Below are positions 25,232-34,449 of a stretch of 64,000 nucleotides of DNA, piece after piece. The notes under the pieces were generated by a model. It searched no databases. It had not been told where the DNA came from and worked only from the letters and a program-made list of their open reading frames with translations. Numbering within the stretch: the first letter of the stretch is position 1; each line of letters begins with the position of its first letter. A program made the position numbers and the translations under genes. The DNA is from Nitrospirota bacterium. GTDB lineage: Bacteria > Nitrospirota > Nitrospiria > Nitrospirales > Nitrospiraceae. The stretch lies in contig JAUXQT010000104.1 of NCBI GenBank assembly GCA_030682135.1, positions 57,488 through 121,487 on the forward strand, read 5' to 3'.

Positions 25232-25413
25232 GAGAAATTATCGCACTGCGGCCCACGGAGGGTCGTGGGTGAAACTAGCGATGCGAACATCCATTCAGTT
25301 GATTCTGCCGCTATAGGGAAGGGAATGCGATTGCACGAGCGGCACATTGGCAGGTGGAATCTATGGGCGATTCGAATGGGCAGCGGTCATACGTCAAACA
25401 CCCGATCATCATC

Positions 25414-26205
25414 TTATCCATCACATTTCTCGATCAGCATATGCCCATAGCGAAATCGTTCGTACCGCTTGATCCATTTATTCCTGAGATCGGTCCAACG
25501 CCGCGCAGCCCAATTGCCACGCACGGTTCGATTCCACTTCTTTTTAAAATGGGCAAGATTCTCGGCGGGGTACACCTTGGTCTCGGATCGCTTAATGGCA
25601 TCCTGCGTCACCATGCTGAAATGATGAATGAGCACCGATCCCGTCATGCCGACCGAAAACCCTGCTGCCTGCGCGCGCCAATAGAAATCGATATCTTCGC
25701 ATCCTCCATAGGCAAAGGCCTCGTCGAACAAACCGACACGATCAAATACCTCACGTTTGATTACCAGACAGGCCCCATATAACTCTGCCCGCGTGGCGTC
25801 CTTGCATGATCGTGTAAACTCAATGGCATAGGCGTTCAAATCGTAATTCAGGTGCCCCTCGCGTGCCGCAGGGCTAACAATCCCGTGATCCGCCTGCTCC
25901 ATAAATTCCAGCAGGCCTTTGATCCAGCCCTTCGTCACAACTATATCGTTGTTCAGAATACCGACAACCTCGCCGTGGCTAGCGCGCACGCCCTGATTCC
26001 ACGCCTTGGCGCAGCCGAGGTTCTGCTGGTTCGTGATCACCGTCGCCTTTACGTCGCGCAGGAACTCCCGCGTCCCATCGGTCGATGCGTTGTCCACGAT
26101 GATGAGTTGATAGGGTTGCTCCGTGCAGCGCGCGATGGATTCGAGACATTGCCTCGTATAGTCCAACTGGTTATACACGGGAATGACAAGACTAATTTTC
26201 TTCAT
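25414..26205 (-). CDS. GT2-family glycosyltransferase
   Basis: A 263-residue GT-A-fold enzyme: SLVIPVYNQLDYTRQCLESI, LIIVDNASTDGTREFL, NLGCAKAWNQGVRASHGEVV, then the DXD-like NNDIVV and the acceptor-side FAYGGCEDIDFYWRAQAAGF. This layout is that of rhamnosyl- and related GT2 enzymes that add sugars to LPS core or O-chain. ATG 26205 gives the standard N-terminus (MKKISLVIPV) and begins eight bases after the preceding stop. It is the last gene of the LPS-core run before the regulator's promoter region. Confidence 0.85.
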   Translation of the reverse strand: MKKISLVIPVYNQLDYTRQCLESIARCTEQPYQLIIVDNASTDGTREFLRDVKATVITNQQNLGCAKAWNQGVRASHGEVVGILNNDIVVTKGWIKGLLEFMEQADHGIVSPAAREGHLNYDLNAYAIEFTRSCKDATRAELYGACLVIKREVFDRVGLFDEAFAYGGCEDIDFYWRAQAAGFSVGMTGSVLIHHFSMVTQDAIKRSETKVYPAENLAHFKKKWNRTVRGNWAARRWTDLRNKWIKRYERFRYGHMLIEKCDG

Positions 26206-26213
26206 CGCGTTCC

Positions 26214-27308
26214 CTACAAAGCATTCCGGCATATCTCCAAGAACTGCGCGGCGCGCGGTTCACAGGCATGAAATTTCAGCAGATGGGTATGCCCAGCACC
26301 GGCAATGGCTTCCCGCTCGGCATCGTGGGAGGCATAGTACCGGACTAACTCCTGTAAATCACTCAAATCGGGTCGGCAAAAAACGGCATGTGCACGCTGC
26401 TCGTAGTTATGCGGAATCACAATGTCCGGTTTCTCGGATAGCAGAAAGGTTCCACTGGCGACGATCTCCCAATAGCGCAACGTATCGAACCCTCCTCCTC
26501 GTATCGAGACGGCCACCTTCGACCTCGCCAGGACGCGATAATAGTCCTCCGGCGAAAGTTTTCGTCGCTGGATTTCTTCCGACACCGTAGCAGGATCTCT
26601 GATCTTGGCAATCAATCGCTTCAGGGTTGTCGCTTCGAGCTTATAGGCCTTATCCGTCGCCGCCGCATACAATCCTGCCGCCACCGTCAGCCCCTCTTGC
26701 GCCAGCGGTTCGAGGAGGGCCATGGCTTGCGCTCGTTTTTGGTGCGAGGCAATGCCATAGAACGACACGTCGATATCCTTCGTGCAGCCATGATGCCGGG
26801 AAATAGCATCGGGCACCACACACATCGTGAGCGGGTGGGTCCGCTCGAACAATCGGCGATTGAAATGGAAGGCCCTGGCACAATCCACAAAACGCCCCAC
26901 CTTCGACGTCGAAGTCCAACGGTACTCGCGCTTGAAATACGCCGCAAGCTGGAATCGCGCATCTACTTCATGTCGAATACGCGAATCATCCGAGCCGTCA
27001 ATGTAGACGATGGGCGGGAGCGGAACCGCTTGGCTCAGCCGCTCAAGATTGGCGAGACAGTCAGACCGGTGCGAGGCAACACAGACCAGATCGAACGCCT
27101 TGTCCCGCAACAAATCGCAAATATCGGTGTCCGAATACCCGAGGTCTGGAACTTGCGGAAGGAACCACCGCTTATCTTCACGTCTGTGAAAAATGTTCTT
27201 GGAAGGGAAATCAACCACCTGTTCCTGGCCCAATACCCTCACGAGACCGATATACAACGGATCGGAAACCAGATCCTGGAGTTGATCAACGACAAATAGA
27301 ATCTTCAT
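26214..27308 (-). CDS. CgeB-like/GT-B glycosyltransferase family protein
   Basis: A 364-residue protein with a GT-B-like layout. The N-terminus is MKILFVVDQLQDLVSD, a central DVSFYGIASHQKRAQAMALL starts the second Rossmann-like domain, and the C-terminal SPEDYYRVLARSKVAVSIRGGGFDTLRYWEIVA followed by IPHNYEQ fits the nucleotide-sugar site of CgeB/exostosin-like glycosyltransferases. Overall similarity to well-studied families is low, so the sugar and acceptor are unknown. It sits four bases after a methyltransferase in the LPS-core series. Confidence 0.65.
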   Translation of the reverse strand: MKILFVVDQLQDLVSDPLYIGLVRVLGQEQVVDFPSKNIFHRREDKRWFLPQVPDLGYSDTDICDLLRDKAFDLVCVASHRSDCLANLERLSQAVPLPPIVYIDGSDDSRIRHEVDARFQLAAYFKREYRWTSTSKVGRFVDCARAFHFNRRLFERTHPLTMCVVPDAISRHHGCTKDIDVSFYGIASHQKRAQAMALLEPLAQEGLTVAAGLYAAATDKAYKLEATTLKRLIAKIRDPATVSEEIQRRKLSPEDYYRVLARSKVAVSIRGGGFDTLRYWEIVASGTFLLSEKPDIVIPHNYEQRAHAVFCRPDLSDLQELVRYYASHDAEREAIAGAGHTHLLKFHACEPRAAQFLEICRNAL

Positions 27309-27311
27309 GTC

Positions 27312-28316
27312 TTAGGATGGTTTTTCAGCCATCGCCTTGAGTTCTCCTCCATATCCCAGATGCCCAAGGACGAGACAGCCCACTCCCGCCACATGGCGCA
27401 ACACACTGCCATGTTTCCGTTGACTCTTTGCGACGTAGTGAAAATAACAATCTGCGCTCCCCAGGAAAGACGACTTACTGGTGCTGGTCGTTGTCTTCAC
27501 GGCCTGAAAGCCTGCCAATTCAAGGAGTCTCGCACTTGAGCGCCGATCGAAATGAAACAAGTGCCGTGGAGGATCCCAGGCGACCCACCAATCGCCGAAC
27601 AATGCCGCTTCGGCACTCCCTGCGTTCGGGAGAAAAAGCAGCACCCTGCCTCCCGGCTTCAAGATTCGCCGGGCCTCTTGAAGGGTGGCAACCGGATCAA
27701 ACACATGCTCCAACGAATGACTGAAGTTCACGACATCGAAATAATTGCTTTCAAATCCTGCCGTCAAGAGGTCGCCCTCCTTCACGTTCAATCCGACGCT
27801 CTGCGCCCGGCTGACGGCGACCGGGCTGAAATCCACCCCGTACACATCCCAGCCCTGCCCGCGAAGCTCTTGGAGCAGTCGCCCCGGGCCGCACCCGACG
27901 TCTAACAATCGCCCCTGGCCTTTGAACGGAAGAATATCGCGTCCAGCAAATCGCAAATGCCAATATTCAGGGTAGAGCGCGATACGCCTGAGCAGCCGGA
28001 CCACCCAACTGCGGCTCGTGCCTGGATACCCGTAAAACTCTTCCCGAATCCCCTTCTTCATCACTTTCGACAACCGCTTAAACACGCGATCCACCTTCGT
28101 CCGACTGGAGAGTTCGGCCGGGGGATAATACTCCGATGGGTAATAGGCCTTGATCTCCTCTCGGGTCGGTCGCGGATTCAGATACGTGAACCCACAGGGA
28201 CAGGTGATCAGCGTGAAGGTCTCATCCTTGACGTCAGCATTGCATGCACCGGTGGACGGGATGACTCGCGCCGTTCCACCAGTGGATCCACAGAGAATAC
28301 AGGCAACCGTTTCCAT
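27312..28316 (-). CDS. Class I methyltransferase with N-terminal zinc-ribbon-like segment
   Basis: About 334 residues. The N-terminus has a CILCGS...CPCGFTYLNPRPT pattern, the zinc-ribbon-like start common to a group of cluster-associated methyltransferases. SAM motif I is GRLLDVGCGPGRLLQEL, followed by VYGVDFSPVAVSRAQ, DVVNFSHSLEHVFDPVATL and RILKPGGRVLLFLPN. ATG 28316 has AAGGA about eleven bases upstream and is chosen over a TTG at 28337. It probably methylates a surface sugar or lipid-linked intermediate; the target is not evident. Confidence 0.82.
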   Translation of the reverse strand: METVACILCGSTGGTARVIPSTGACNADVKDETFTLITCPCGFTYLNPRPTREEIKAYYPSEYYPPAELSSRTKVDRVFKRLSKVMKKGIREEFYGYPGTSRSWVVRLLRRIALYPEYWHLRFAGRDILPFKGQGRLLDVGCGPGRLLQELRGQGWDVYGVDFSPVAVSRAQSVGLNVKEGDLLTAGFESNYFDVVNFSHSLEHVFDPVATLQEARRILKPGGRVLLFLPNAGSAEAALFGDWWVAWDPPRHLFHFDRRSSARLLELAGFQAVKTTTSTSKSSFLGSADCYFHYVAKSQRKHGSVLRHVAGVGCLVLGHLGYGGELKAMAEKPS

Positions 28317-28337
28317 CGTGTATGCGTCCTTCGTCAA

Positions 28338-29381
28338 TCAGCGGCAGGCGGATTCGGATGTTCCGCTGCGGCGACCCAGTGGAATCAACCGTTGAATCCT
28401 GGCGAGCACCTCGCCAAGATCGATCTGTTTCATGCAATTCTCTTCTTCCCGCATGCAGGTTGGATGAAAACATGCGCGGCAATCAAGCCCCTTGTAAATG
28501 ACCTCTGCCGGTCCGCCACGCGGTCCCCATTCATCGGGATTCGAGGGACCGAATAATGCCACCATCGGTGTGCCCACCGCTGCGGCAATATGCATGGCTC
28601 CGCTATCGTTTCCGACAAATAGCGCCGCGCGTTGTGCGATCGCAGCAAATTCCTTGAGCGTCGCCTGGCCCGCCATACTGATCGGACGGCTTTTTGCCGC
28701 GGCCTGAATGCGTTGTGCCAATGCCTCGTCTTCCCGACCGCCACCGATGAGGACCTGACAGCCATAGTCGTTCGCAAGGCGATCGGCGAGTTCGGCAAAT
28801 CGTTCATGCGGCCAGGCCTTGAACCAATAACGGGCGGCAGGCTGAAGAACGACGATCGGTTGATCTCGTCTCACACCGAGCCGGCCAAGCAATTGGTCTG
28901 CATGCGCAACATCCTCTCCGGTCAGGCATAATCTGGGAGGCTCCTGGCTTGCGTGAAGACCCAACGGTTTCAACGATGCCACGTCCCGGTCAATCCGATG
29001 CTGTACACCTGGCCCGGGCAGGACCACCTGCGTATAACACCGCCCGCGCCAACGATGCTCGTCGTTGAATCCAATGCGAACCGGCGCCCCGCTGATCCAA
29101 CTCAAAAACGCAGACCGGTCTCCATCCGTCAAATCGATGACCGTGTCGAATCGCCGACGACGCAGCCCGACGATAAGCCGCCATTGTGCCGACAGCGATC
29201 CTTTGTCGAGGACCATGATCTCGTCCAGGTCCTGGTTGCCGGACAACAGGCCTTCGGTCCCGCGATTCACCATCATCGTGACCCGGACGTCCGGTCTTGC
29301 CGCTTTGATCGCACGCACAGTCGGCGTCGCCAATAAGACGTCACCGATGTAGCGCAGCTTGATGATCAGGACGTTTGTCAT
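28338..29381 (-). CDS. GT9-family LPS heptosyltransferase (RfaQ-like)
   Basis: A 347-residue ADP-heptose:LPS heptosyltransferase-family protein. It begins MTNVLIIKLRYIGDVLLATP, the GT9 signature, and has VLQPAARYWFKAWPHERFAEL, VLIGGGREDEAL and the C-terminal FVGNDSGAMHIAAAVGTP motif that binds the nucleotide sugar. ATG 29381 gives the family start; the frame is open for 47 more codons but into unrelated sequence. It is one of four GT9 domains in the window. RfaQ-like is a guess from similarity to heptosyltransferase III enzymes. Confidence 0.82.
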   Translation of the reverse strand: MTNVLIIKLRYIGDVLLATPTVRAIKAARPDVRVTMMVNRGTEGLLSGNQDLDEIMVLDKGSLSAQWRLIVGLRRRRFDTVIDLTDGDRSAFLSWISGAPVRIGFNDEHRWRGRCYTQVVLPGPGVQHRIDRDVASLKPLGLHASQEPPRLCLTGEDVAHADQLLGRLGVRRDQPIVVLQPAARYWFKAWPHERFAELADRLANDYGCQVLIGGGREDEALAQRIQAAAKSRPISMAGQATLKEFAAIAQRAALFVGNDSGAMHIAAAVGTPMVALFGPSNPDEWGPRGGPAEVIYKGLDCRACFHPTCMREEENCMKQIDLGEVLARIQRLIPLGRRSGTSESACR

Positions 29382-29442
29382 GGGAAAAGAGCTGATAGCG
29401 TATGGCCGATAGAAAGAAATAGGAACTGATTGCTCATGGCCC

Positions 29443-30555
29443 CTAGCTTTTCCCTTCGCACAATTCCCGGTACAGCGCGACGGTCTTGGCCCCAGCCTGC
29501 TCCCAGGAATACTGCTTGGCACGCTCGAATCCTTTGGCCCTCAATGTGGCTCGAAGCGACTCATCCTCCAGCACACGGATCATGGCCTCTCCAAGCGCCC
29601 GAGGATCCTGAGGGTCTGCCAACACCGCCGCATCGCCCGCGACTTCTGCCAGCGCGGTCGAATTGGACGTGAGCACCGGCGCCCCACAGGCCATCGCTTC
29701 TAACACCGGCATCCCAAACCCTTCGTAGAGCGACGGAAACACAAACAGGTCGGCAGAAGAATACAACAACTGCAGATCGCTCGTGGACAGCCGCCCTGGA
29801 CAGAGCGCCTTTTCCTGCAAGCTGCGCCGTCGAGCCGTCTCTTCATAGTTCCCGAACGGATGGATGGGCGAGCCGACCAGGACCAACATTCTCGCCCCCA
29901 GCTTTCTCCGCACCATCTCAGCGCCTTCAAGAAACGTCTGATGATTCTTACGCGGGTCCGCTCCTCCGATAAATAAGACAAAACGATCAGCCTTCAGACC
30001 GATCCGTTTCCGCAACTCCGCCATCGCCTGCTCATCCCGACGTGGCACAAAATCATCCGACACGCCGTTGGGAATCACCCTGATATGCTCGCGCTTCAAC
30101 CCATAAAGCTCCACGAGTTCTCTCGCGGAAAACTCGGACACCGTGATCGTTTTTCTGGCTCGCAACGCCGTTTGCCTTGTCTTGAACGACGACGGCCATT
30201 GCCCCAACATCTTCTTCGAGAACTCAGGGTGGCGATCCAACCAGAGATCGTGAATGGTCACGACTCCGCCAAATCGCCCGACTGCCTGCATCCGAAAATT
30301 GGTCCCATGGTACAAATCCAATTGATCGGACGAGCCCCGCTTTCCCATCCCCCAACGGCTCGAGTTCACCCACTGAAGCCGCTCAACGCCAGGCCATGCA
30401 GCCAACGAATCAGGCTGCTCGGCGCCTGGTTTGGCGTAGGCCACAAAATCGAGGCCTTCTTGCCGTGCCAACATCGTACGAAGCAAGTGGTAGCTGTGCC
30501 ACCCAACCCCGCCCATATCACCCACCATCGGATTGGCATCAAAACCGATTCTCAT
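29443..30555 (-). CDS. GT4-family glycosyltransferase
   Basis: A 370-residue GT-B enzyme. It begins MRIGFDANPMVGDMGGVGWHS, with the donor site in RFVLFIGGADPRKNHQTFL, LYSSADLFVFPSLYEGFGMPVLEAMACG (the EX7E motif) and a final LREAL-type helix pair. Retaining GT4 enzymes of this sort extend LPS core or O-chain. It lies 61 bases upstream of the GT9 gene, and the gap contains a short AGCTGATAGC-type repeat and no gene. Confidence 0.84.
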   Translation of the reverse strand: MRIGFDANPMVGDMGGVGWHSYHLLRTMLARQEGLDFVAYAKPGAEQPDSLAAWPGVERLQWVNSSRWGMGKRGSSDQLDLYHGTNFRMQAVGRFGGVVTIHDLWLDRHPEFSKKMLGQWPSSFKTRQTALRARKTITVSEFSARELVELYGLKREHIRVIPNGVSDDFVPRRDEQAMAELRKRIGLKADRFVLFIGGADPRKNHQTFLEGAEMVRRKLGARMLVLVGSPIHPFGNYEETARRRSLQEKALCPGRLSTSDLQLLYSSADLFVFPSLYEGFGMPVLEAMACGAPVLTSNSTALAEVAGDAAVLADPQDPRALGEAMIRVLEDESLRATLRAKGFERAKQYSWEQAGAKTVALYRELCEGKS

Positions 30556-30571
30556 GCTCGCCCCTTCTCAC

Positions 30572-30694
30572 GGGATACTGAAAAAGTCCACCAGCGTCGT
30601 TCTCGCATCGTTCAGGGCCTCAACGTACCCCCAAGGGTACGCCTCGGCCCTTCGCTCGCTGCGGCCTTGCTGGATGGCCATTTTGAGTATCCCG
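30572..30694. repeat. Dispersed palindromic element, copy 1
   Basis: About 123 bases with inverted ends: GGGATACTGAAAAAGTCC at the left and GGCCATTTTGAGTATCCC at the right. The interior carries the shared words CAGCGTCGTTCTCGCATCG, AAGGGTACGCCTCGG and TTCGCTCGCTGCGGCCTTGC. Close relatives are at 48297-48417 and, more divergent, at 59391-59577 and 57805-57910. It sits in the 215-base gap between two GT4 genes; the remaining bases (30695-30770) show nothing further. Confidence 0.85.
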
Positions 30695-30770
30695 TGCGTC
30701 ACGCTTTCAAACGTCCTACCCATGTGAACCCCAAAAGCCCTAGATTACGCCAGAACGTTCCTACTGCTTT

Positions 30771-31889
30771 CTAGACACCCAATACTTCACCGTAGAATTG
30801 CTCCATCTGCAGAACGGACGCATCGAGGCTAAATCGCTCTTGCGCACGCGCCATTCCGTTTTGGCCCATCTGTTCTCGGCGAGCTCGATCTTTTAGGAGC
30901 GACACTACTGTTGTAGCCAACGATTCGACATCTCCAGGAGGAACAAGTAGGCCCGTCTCTCCCTGTGCCACGACTTCTGGAAGCCCTCCTGTCGTGGTCG
31001 CAACCACGGCTTTCCCCATGGCCATCGCTTCGACCACCGCAATCCCAAATCCCTCCATGAGTGCCGGGTGCACATACAGATCGAGGCAGGCCAGGATGGG
31101 CTGAACCGGGTCTTGAAAGCCAACGATGTGTACGCGGTCGGCAATCGTCAACTCCTGTGCGAGCCCCATCAATCGGTCAGCATACCCGCTATCGTCACTG
31201 CCCACGATCACGTAATGCATCGTGGGTATCGCACGGACAATCGCCGGAAGGGCTCGAAGCATGACCTCATAGCCTTTTCGTGGGAACAGATTAGCGACAG
31301 TGCCGAGCAGAACCGCTCCCTCCGGAACCCCGATCACCCGACGTATCGACTGATCGTCTCGCGCGAGTGGTTTCTCCAAGAGATCGATGCCGCTGTATAT
31401 CGTCCGCACCTTACCAGCCGACACCCCGCCGGCGATCAGCGACTGTTCAACCTGCCGTGAGATGGCGATGACGGCTTCAACTCGATCAAGCTGATACCGT
31501 CGCACCTTCGCCGGCTCGATCTCCTGCCGCACATGCGCCACGATCGGCAGGGGCTTCGAGAGACCGCGTACCGCCCTCACAGTATGGGGCACCCACCAGA
31601 TATCGTTCACATGGATCATGGCGGGATCGAGCTGATGCACGAGAACCTCAAGCCGCCGAACTGCCGATCGGCGATGAAAGAATGAACGGAGCTTTCGCCA
31701 GGGAGGGAGGCTGAGCGCATGAGTGGGAACTCCAATCGCATGGAGCTGATTGTGAAAGGGACCTGTCCCTGGACAGACCACATGCGGTTCCCACTGTTGT
31801 CGATCGAGCGTCTTCAGCAAGGCCAGCAGATCGCGCTCCGCCCCTCCGATGGCTTCAACCCCATGCACGTACAGAATTCTCGTGGCCAC
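30771..31889 (-). CDS. GT4-family glycosyltransferase
   Basis: A 372-residue GT-B enzyme with RILYVHGVEAIGGAERDLLAL at the N-terminus, LGTVANLFPRKGYEVMLRAL for the donor-domain entry, and LDLYVHPALMEGFGIAVVEAMAMGKAVV as the EX7E nucleotide-sugar site. The start is most likely GTG 31889, whose G is shared with the TAG of the upstream GT2 gene (TAGTG). That implies coupled translation. The frame is open 15 codons further up but into the neighbouring gene. Confidence 0.83.
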   Translation of the reverse strand: MATRILYVHGVEAIGGAERDLLALLKTLDRQQWEPHVVCPGTGPFHNQLHAIGVPTHALSLPPWRKLRSFFHRRSAVRRLEVLVHQLDPAMIHVNDIWWVPHTVRAVRGLSKPLPIVAHVRQEIEPAKVRRYQLDRVEAVIAISRQVEQSLIAGGVSAGKVRTIYSGIDLLEKPLARDDQSIRRVIGVPEGAVLLGTVANLFPRKGYEVMLRALPAIVRAIPTMHYVIVGSDDSGYADRLMGLAQELTIADRVHIVGFQDPVQPILACLDLYVHPALMEGFGIAVVEAMAMGKAVVATTTGGLPEVVAQGETGLLVPPGDVESLATTVVSLLKDRARREQMGQNGMARAQERFSLDASVLQMEQFYGEVLGV

Positions 31890-32680
31890 TACCTGGCATC
31901 CGGGTGAGAGGCCGCTGGCCTGGTAACATCCCACAGCTTGGCATACTTCACAAAGGTATACATGCTGGCGAACACACAGACAATGAGTCCGCGCACCCCG
32001 TCGCGGAATCCATTTCTCAAGACATAGGTTTTGAGGAACACCACCAAGGGACGAAAGACCAGGTCGCTCCAGCGAACCGCCCTAACCTTCTTGGCCTTTT
32101 CCTGTGCCGCCAGTGTCGTATAAAGCCCGAACTTCTTGAAGTGATCCTGAATGCGCCGCTCCGTGTAATGATCGAGGTGCCCGGCCAATGTCCCGATCTC
32201 CCCATCGACAAGAAGATTTTCATGTACCGCGACATCGTTATACTGGGCCAGCCCACGCCGAAACAGGCGCACTTGATAATCGGGGTAGACGCCGCCCCCT
32301 CGCACCCAGGCCCCATAGAAGAAGTTCCGTCTGGGAATCCGATAGGCCACGGGTGCGCCGGGTGTCCATCGATTCACACAAGCCGTGATCTCTCCGCGTA
32401 GTTCCTCGGTGACCCGTTCATCCGCATCGAGAATCACAATCCAATCTGCCGACGCCTGCGCCATCCCGAAATTTTTCTGCAGACCGAAACCGGGCCAGGG
32501 ACGGACAGAGACCTCTGCTCCACTGGCACGGGCTAACTCGACAGTCCGATCGCGGCTTTCCGCATCGACCACGATGATGGCATCCACCCAGCGAACCGAC
32601 GCCAGGCAATCGGCAATATTCCGTTCCTCATTCTTCGTGATGACCACACATGCCACTGTTGGCCTATTCACGGCTATCAC
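31889..32680 (-). CDS. GT2-family glycosyltransferase (WaaE/LgtF-like)
   Basis: A 263-residue GT-A enzyme with VACVVITKNEERNIADCLASV, AIIVVDAESRDRTVELARA, ADWIVILDADERVTEELRGEI (the DADER metal site) and the acceptor-side FYGAWVRGGGVYPDYQVRLF. This pattern is that of WaaE/KdtX-type core glucosyltransferases. I place the start at GTG 32680, eight bases after a GGAGG site. The frame remains open 115 codons upstream but with unrelated, low-quality sequence. It closely resembles the other WaaE-like gene at 33685-34449, so the two may be paralogues. Confidence 0.82.
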   Translation of the reverse strand: MIAVNRPTVACVVITKNEERNIADCLASVRWVDAIIVVDAESRDRTVELARASGAEVSVRPWPGFGLQKNFGMAQASADWIVILDADERVTEELRGEITACVNRWTPGAPVAYRIPRRNFFYGAWVRGGGVYPDYQVRLFRRGLAQYNDVAVHENLLVDGEIGTLAGHLDHYTERRIQDHFKKFGLYTTLAAQEKAKKVRAVRWSDLVFRPLVVFLKTYVLRNGFRDGVRGLIVCVFASMYTFVKYAKLWDVTRPAASHPDAR

Positions 32681-32715
32681 GAAGCACCCCTCCTGGCATC
32701 CCGTAATAGCTGAGT

Positions 32716-33561
32716 CTATCCACGGAACCCCCGGCGAGCCACTTCCCGGTAGAAGGTCCAATTGAGCCACCGGCTCCGCCTCGGGGCCCATCGCTTGGCT
32801 GCCCCAATGCGTGCCCTCATGACGAGCGGATGCGACCCACCGAACTCCTTCAACATGGCATAGTCCTCGAACTGAAAGCTGTCGTGCGCCAGTTGCTTGG
32901 CCTCTGCGGCAGGAACCTGGCCCCCATGATAGACGGTCACTTGCTCCCGTTTTTTCTCCGTCATCGTTTGAGGGTCCTTCACCCACCCATAGTGAAAAAC
33001 GCGCCCGCCCGATGGGGCAATCCATTCCTTCGGTCCGCTCTGGAGGTACTGCTGTGTCGCCTTGAGATGGAATCCCACCGCGTCACCACAGGATTCGACC
33101 TCACCATTGTTCCGGATGATCCGCACGGCCTTGTGGTAGAACCAGGGGTTCGTCGTCCAATAGTCCGCGATAAAATGCAGATACCGGAACAAGAGCCCTT
33201 TCACATTGGGATTACCGAGTTGACGGCGCATCGCTTCTTGGATGGCAGGCAAGTCGTCCTCGTGGACGATTTCGTCGGCTTGGATGTAAAACGCCCAATC
33301 CCCGGTACAATGTGACAACGCAATGTTGGTCTGTTGGGCATAGATCAGTCCATCTTTTCGCAGCGTCTCATCCCAAACCGACTCCACGATCTTGATCTTC
33401 GGATCGCCGATCGAGCGAATCAGTTCCATCGTGCCATCCTCGCAGCGCCCGACGTTCACAATGAACTCATCGACGATTGGCAGGACTGAACGGATGGACT
33501 CCACGACCGGATAGTCGTACCTGACCACGTTCCGCACAAATGTAAATCCGCTGACCTTCAT
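32716..33561 (-). CDS. GT2-like glycosyltransferase family protein
   Basis: A 281-residue protein with a GT2-like beginning (MKVSGFTFVRNVVRYDYPVV), DEFIVNVGRCEDGTMELIRS and FYIQADEIVHEDDLPAIQ. The last carries a QADE element in place of the usual DXD, a variant seen in this subfamily. The C-terminus includes HYGWVKDPQTMTEKK, which may contact an acceptor. ATG 33561 is the first start after a tandem repeat. In-frame repeat-coded residues (DRPDRPNRPD) precede it and are unlikely to be translated. Confidence 0.72.
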   Translation of the reverse strand: MKVSGFTFVRNVVRYDYPVVESIRSVLPIVDEFIVNVGRCEDGTMELIRSIGDPKIKIVESVWDETLRKDGLIYAQQTNIALSHCTGDWAFYIQADEIVHEDDLPAIQEAMRRQLGNPNVKGLLFRYLHFIADYWTTNPWFYHKAVRIIRNNGEVESCGDAVGFHLKATQQYLQSGPKEWIAPSGGRVFHYGWVKDPQTMTEKKREQVTVYHGGQVPAAEAKQLAHDSFQFEDYAMLKEFGGSHPLVMRARIGAAKRWAPRRSRWLNWTFYREVARRGFRG

Positions 33562-33567
33562 AGTGTC

Positions 33568-33692
33568 TTGTCTGTTCGGTCTATCTGGTCTATCGAGTCC
33601 ATCTGGTCTATTCGGTCTGTCTGGTCTATCGAATATCAAAGCTTTCCATCTTAATGACCGAACAGATCGAATAGACCAGACAGACTAGACAG
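33568..33692. repeat. Self-complementary 9-base repeat array
   Basis: Sense units (TCTATCTGG/TCTGTCTGG) run to about 33635 and antisense units (GACCAGACAGAC) follow from about 33660. It fills the 123-base gap between two glycosyltransferase genes. The right end supplies the last codons (ATG TCT GTC TAG) of the downstream-placed GT2 gene on the minus strand. The transcript could form a hairpin between the two genes. Confidence 0.85.
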
Positions 33693-34449
33693 ACATCTTG
33701 TCCTTCGAGAGTTCCCAGAATTTCGCATACTTCATGAAGGTGTAATAGGCATAGAGTCCGGAAAGAATCAAGCCTGGCATCCCGTCGAGGAAACCCACAC
33801 GCTGCACATACATCTTGAGAAACGCTCCGAGCGGATGGGTGATCAGTTGATGAGAAGAAAACCGCTTCCCCCGCTCCACCATGCGGCGGGCCATCAAATC
33901 CGAATAGCGATCCTGCTTCGCGACATAGTGATCGATGTCGCGAAAGGGGTATTGCAACGCGGGGCTCTTGAGATGCCCGACCGGCCCATCACAATCGAAA
34001 CTCTCATGGACTAATTCTTCGCGATACCGGAACCGTGCCTTTCGAAACAGCTGCGGTTGCCGATAATCGGGATACCAGCCGCAATGTTTGATCCACCGGC
34101 CCAGGAAGTAATTTTTTCGCGGGACGAAGTAGGCATCCGCCTCCGGCCCGCGGTCAAGCAACAGCCGGATCTCCTCCTTGAGCTCAGGCGTCATCCGCTC
34201 ATCGCTATCCAAACTGAAGACCCACTCATGGGTCGTAAGGGCGACGGCCTGATTACGCAGGTCGCCGAAACCTTTGAAATCGACTTGATAGACCTTCTCC
34301 GTAAACTCACGGCTGATCACAGCGGTCCGATCCGTACTATGAGAATCCACGACGATCAACTCATCACCCCAGCCTGCCACAGACTCCAGGCAGGCCCTCA
34401 TATTGGGTTCGTCGTTATAGGCGATGACATAGACGGACAATTTAGACAT
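33685..34449 (-). CDS. GT2-family glycosyltransferase (WaaE/LgtF-like)
   Basis: A 254-residue GT-A enzyme: LSVYVIAYNDEPNMRACLESV, LIVVDSHSTDRTAVISRE, EWVFSLDSDERMTPELKEEI (DSDER metal site), YFVPRKNYFLGRWIKHCGWYP and a hydrophobic C-terminal helix ending AYYTFMKYAKFWELS. This pattern is typical of core glucosyltransferases of the WaaE/KdtX group. ATG 34449 overlaps the preceding GT9 stop by 8 bases. The final residues come from the tandem repeat at 33568-33692. Confidence 0.83.
   Translation of the reverse strand: MSKLSVYVIAYNDEPNMRACLESVAGWGDELIVVDSHSTDRTAVISREFTEKVYQVDFKGFGDLRNQAVALTTHEWVFSLDSDERMTPELKEEIRLLLDRGPEADAYFVPRKNYFLGRWIKHCGWYPDYRQPQLFRKARFRYREELVHESFDCDGPVGHLKSPALQYPFRDIDHYVAKQDRYSDLMARRMVERGKRFSSHQLITHPLGAFLKMYVQRVGFLDGMPGLILSGLYAYYTFMKYAKFWELSKDKMSV

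Noticed and set aside
33562..33639. N-terminal extension of the GT2-like protein reading DRPDRPNRPD
   Set aside because: The extension is the tandem repeat, its only start is TTG, and the ATG at 33561 gives the normal family start.
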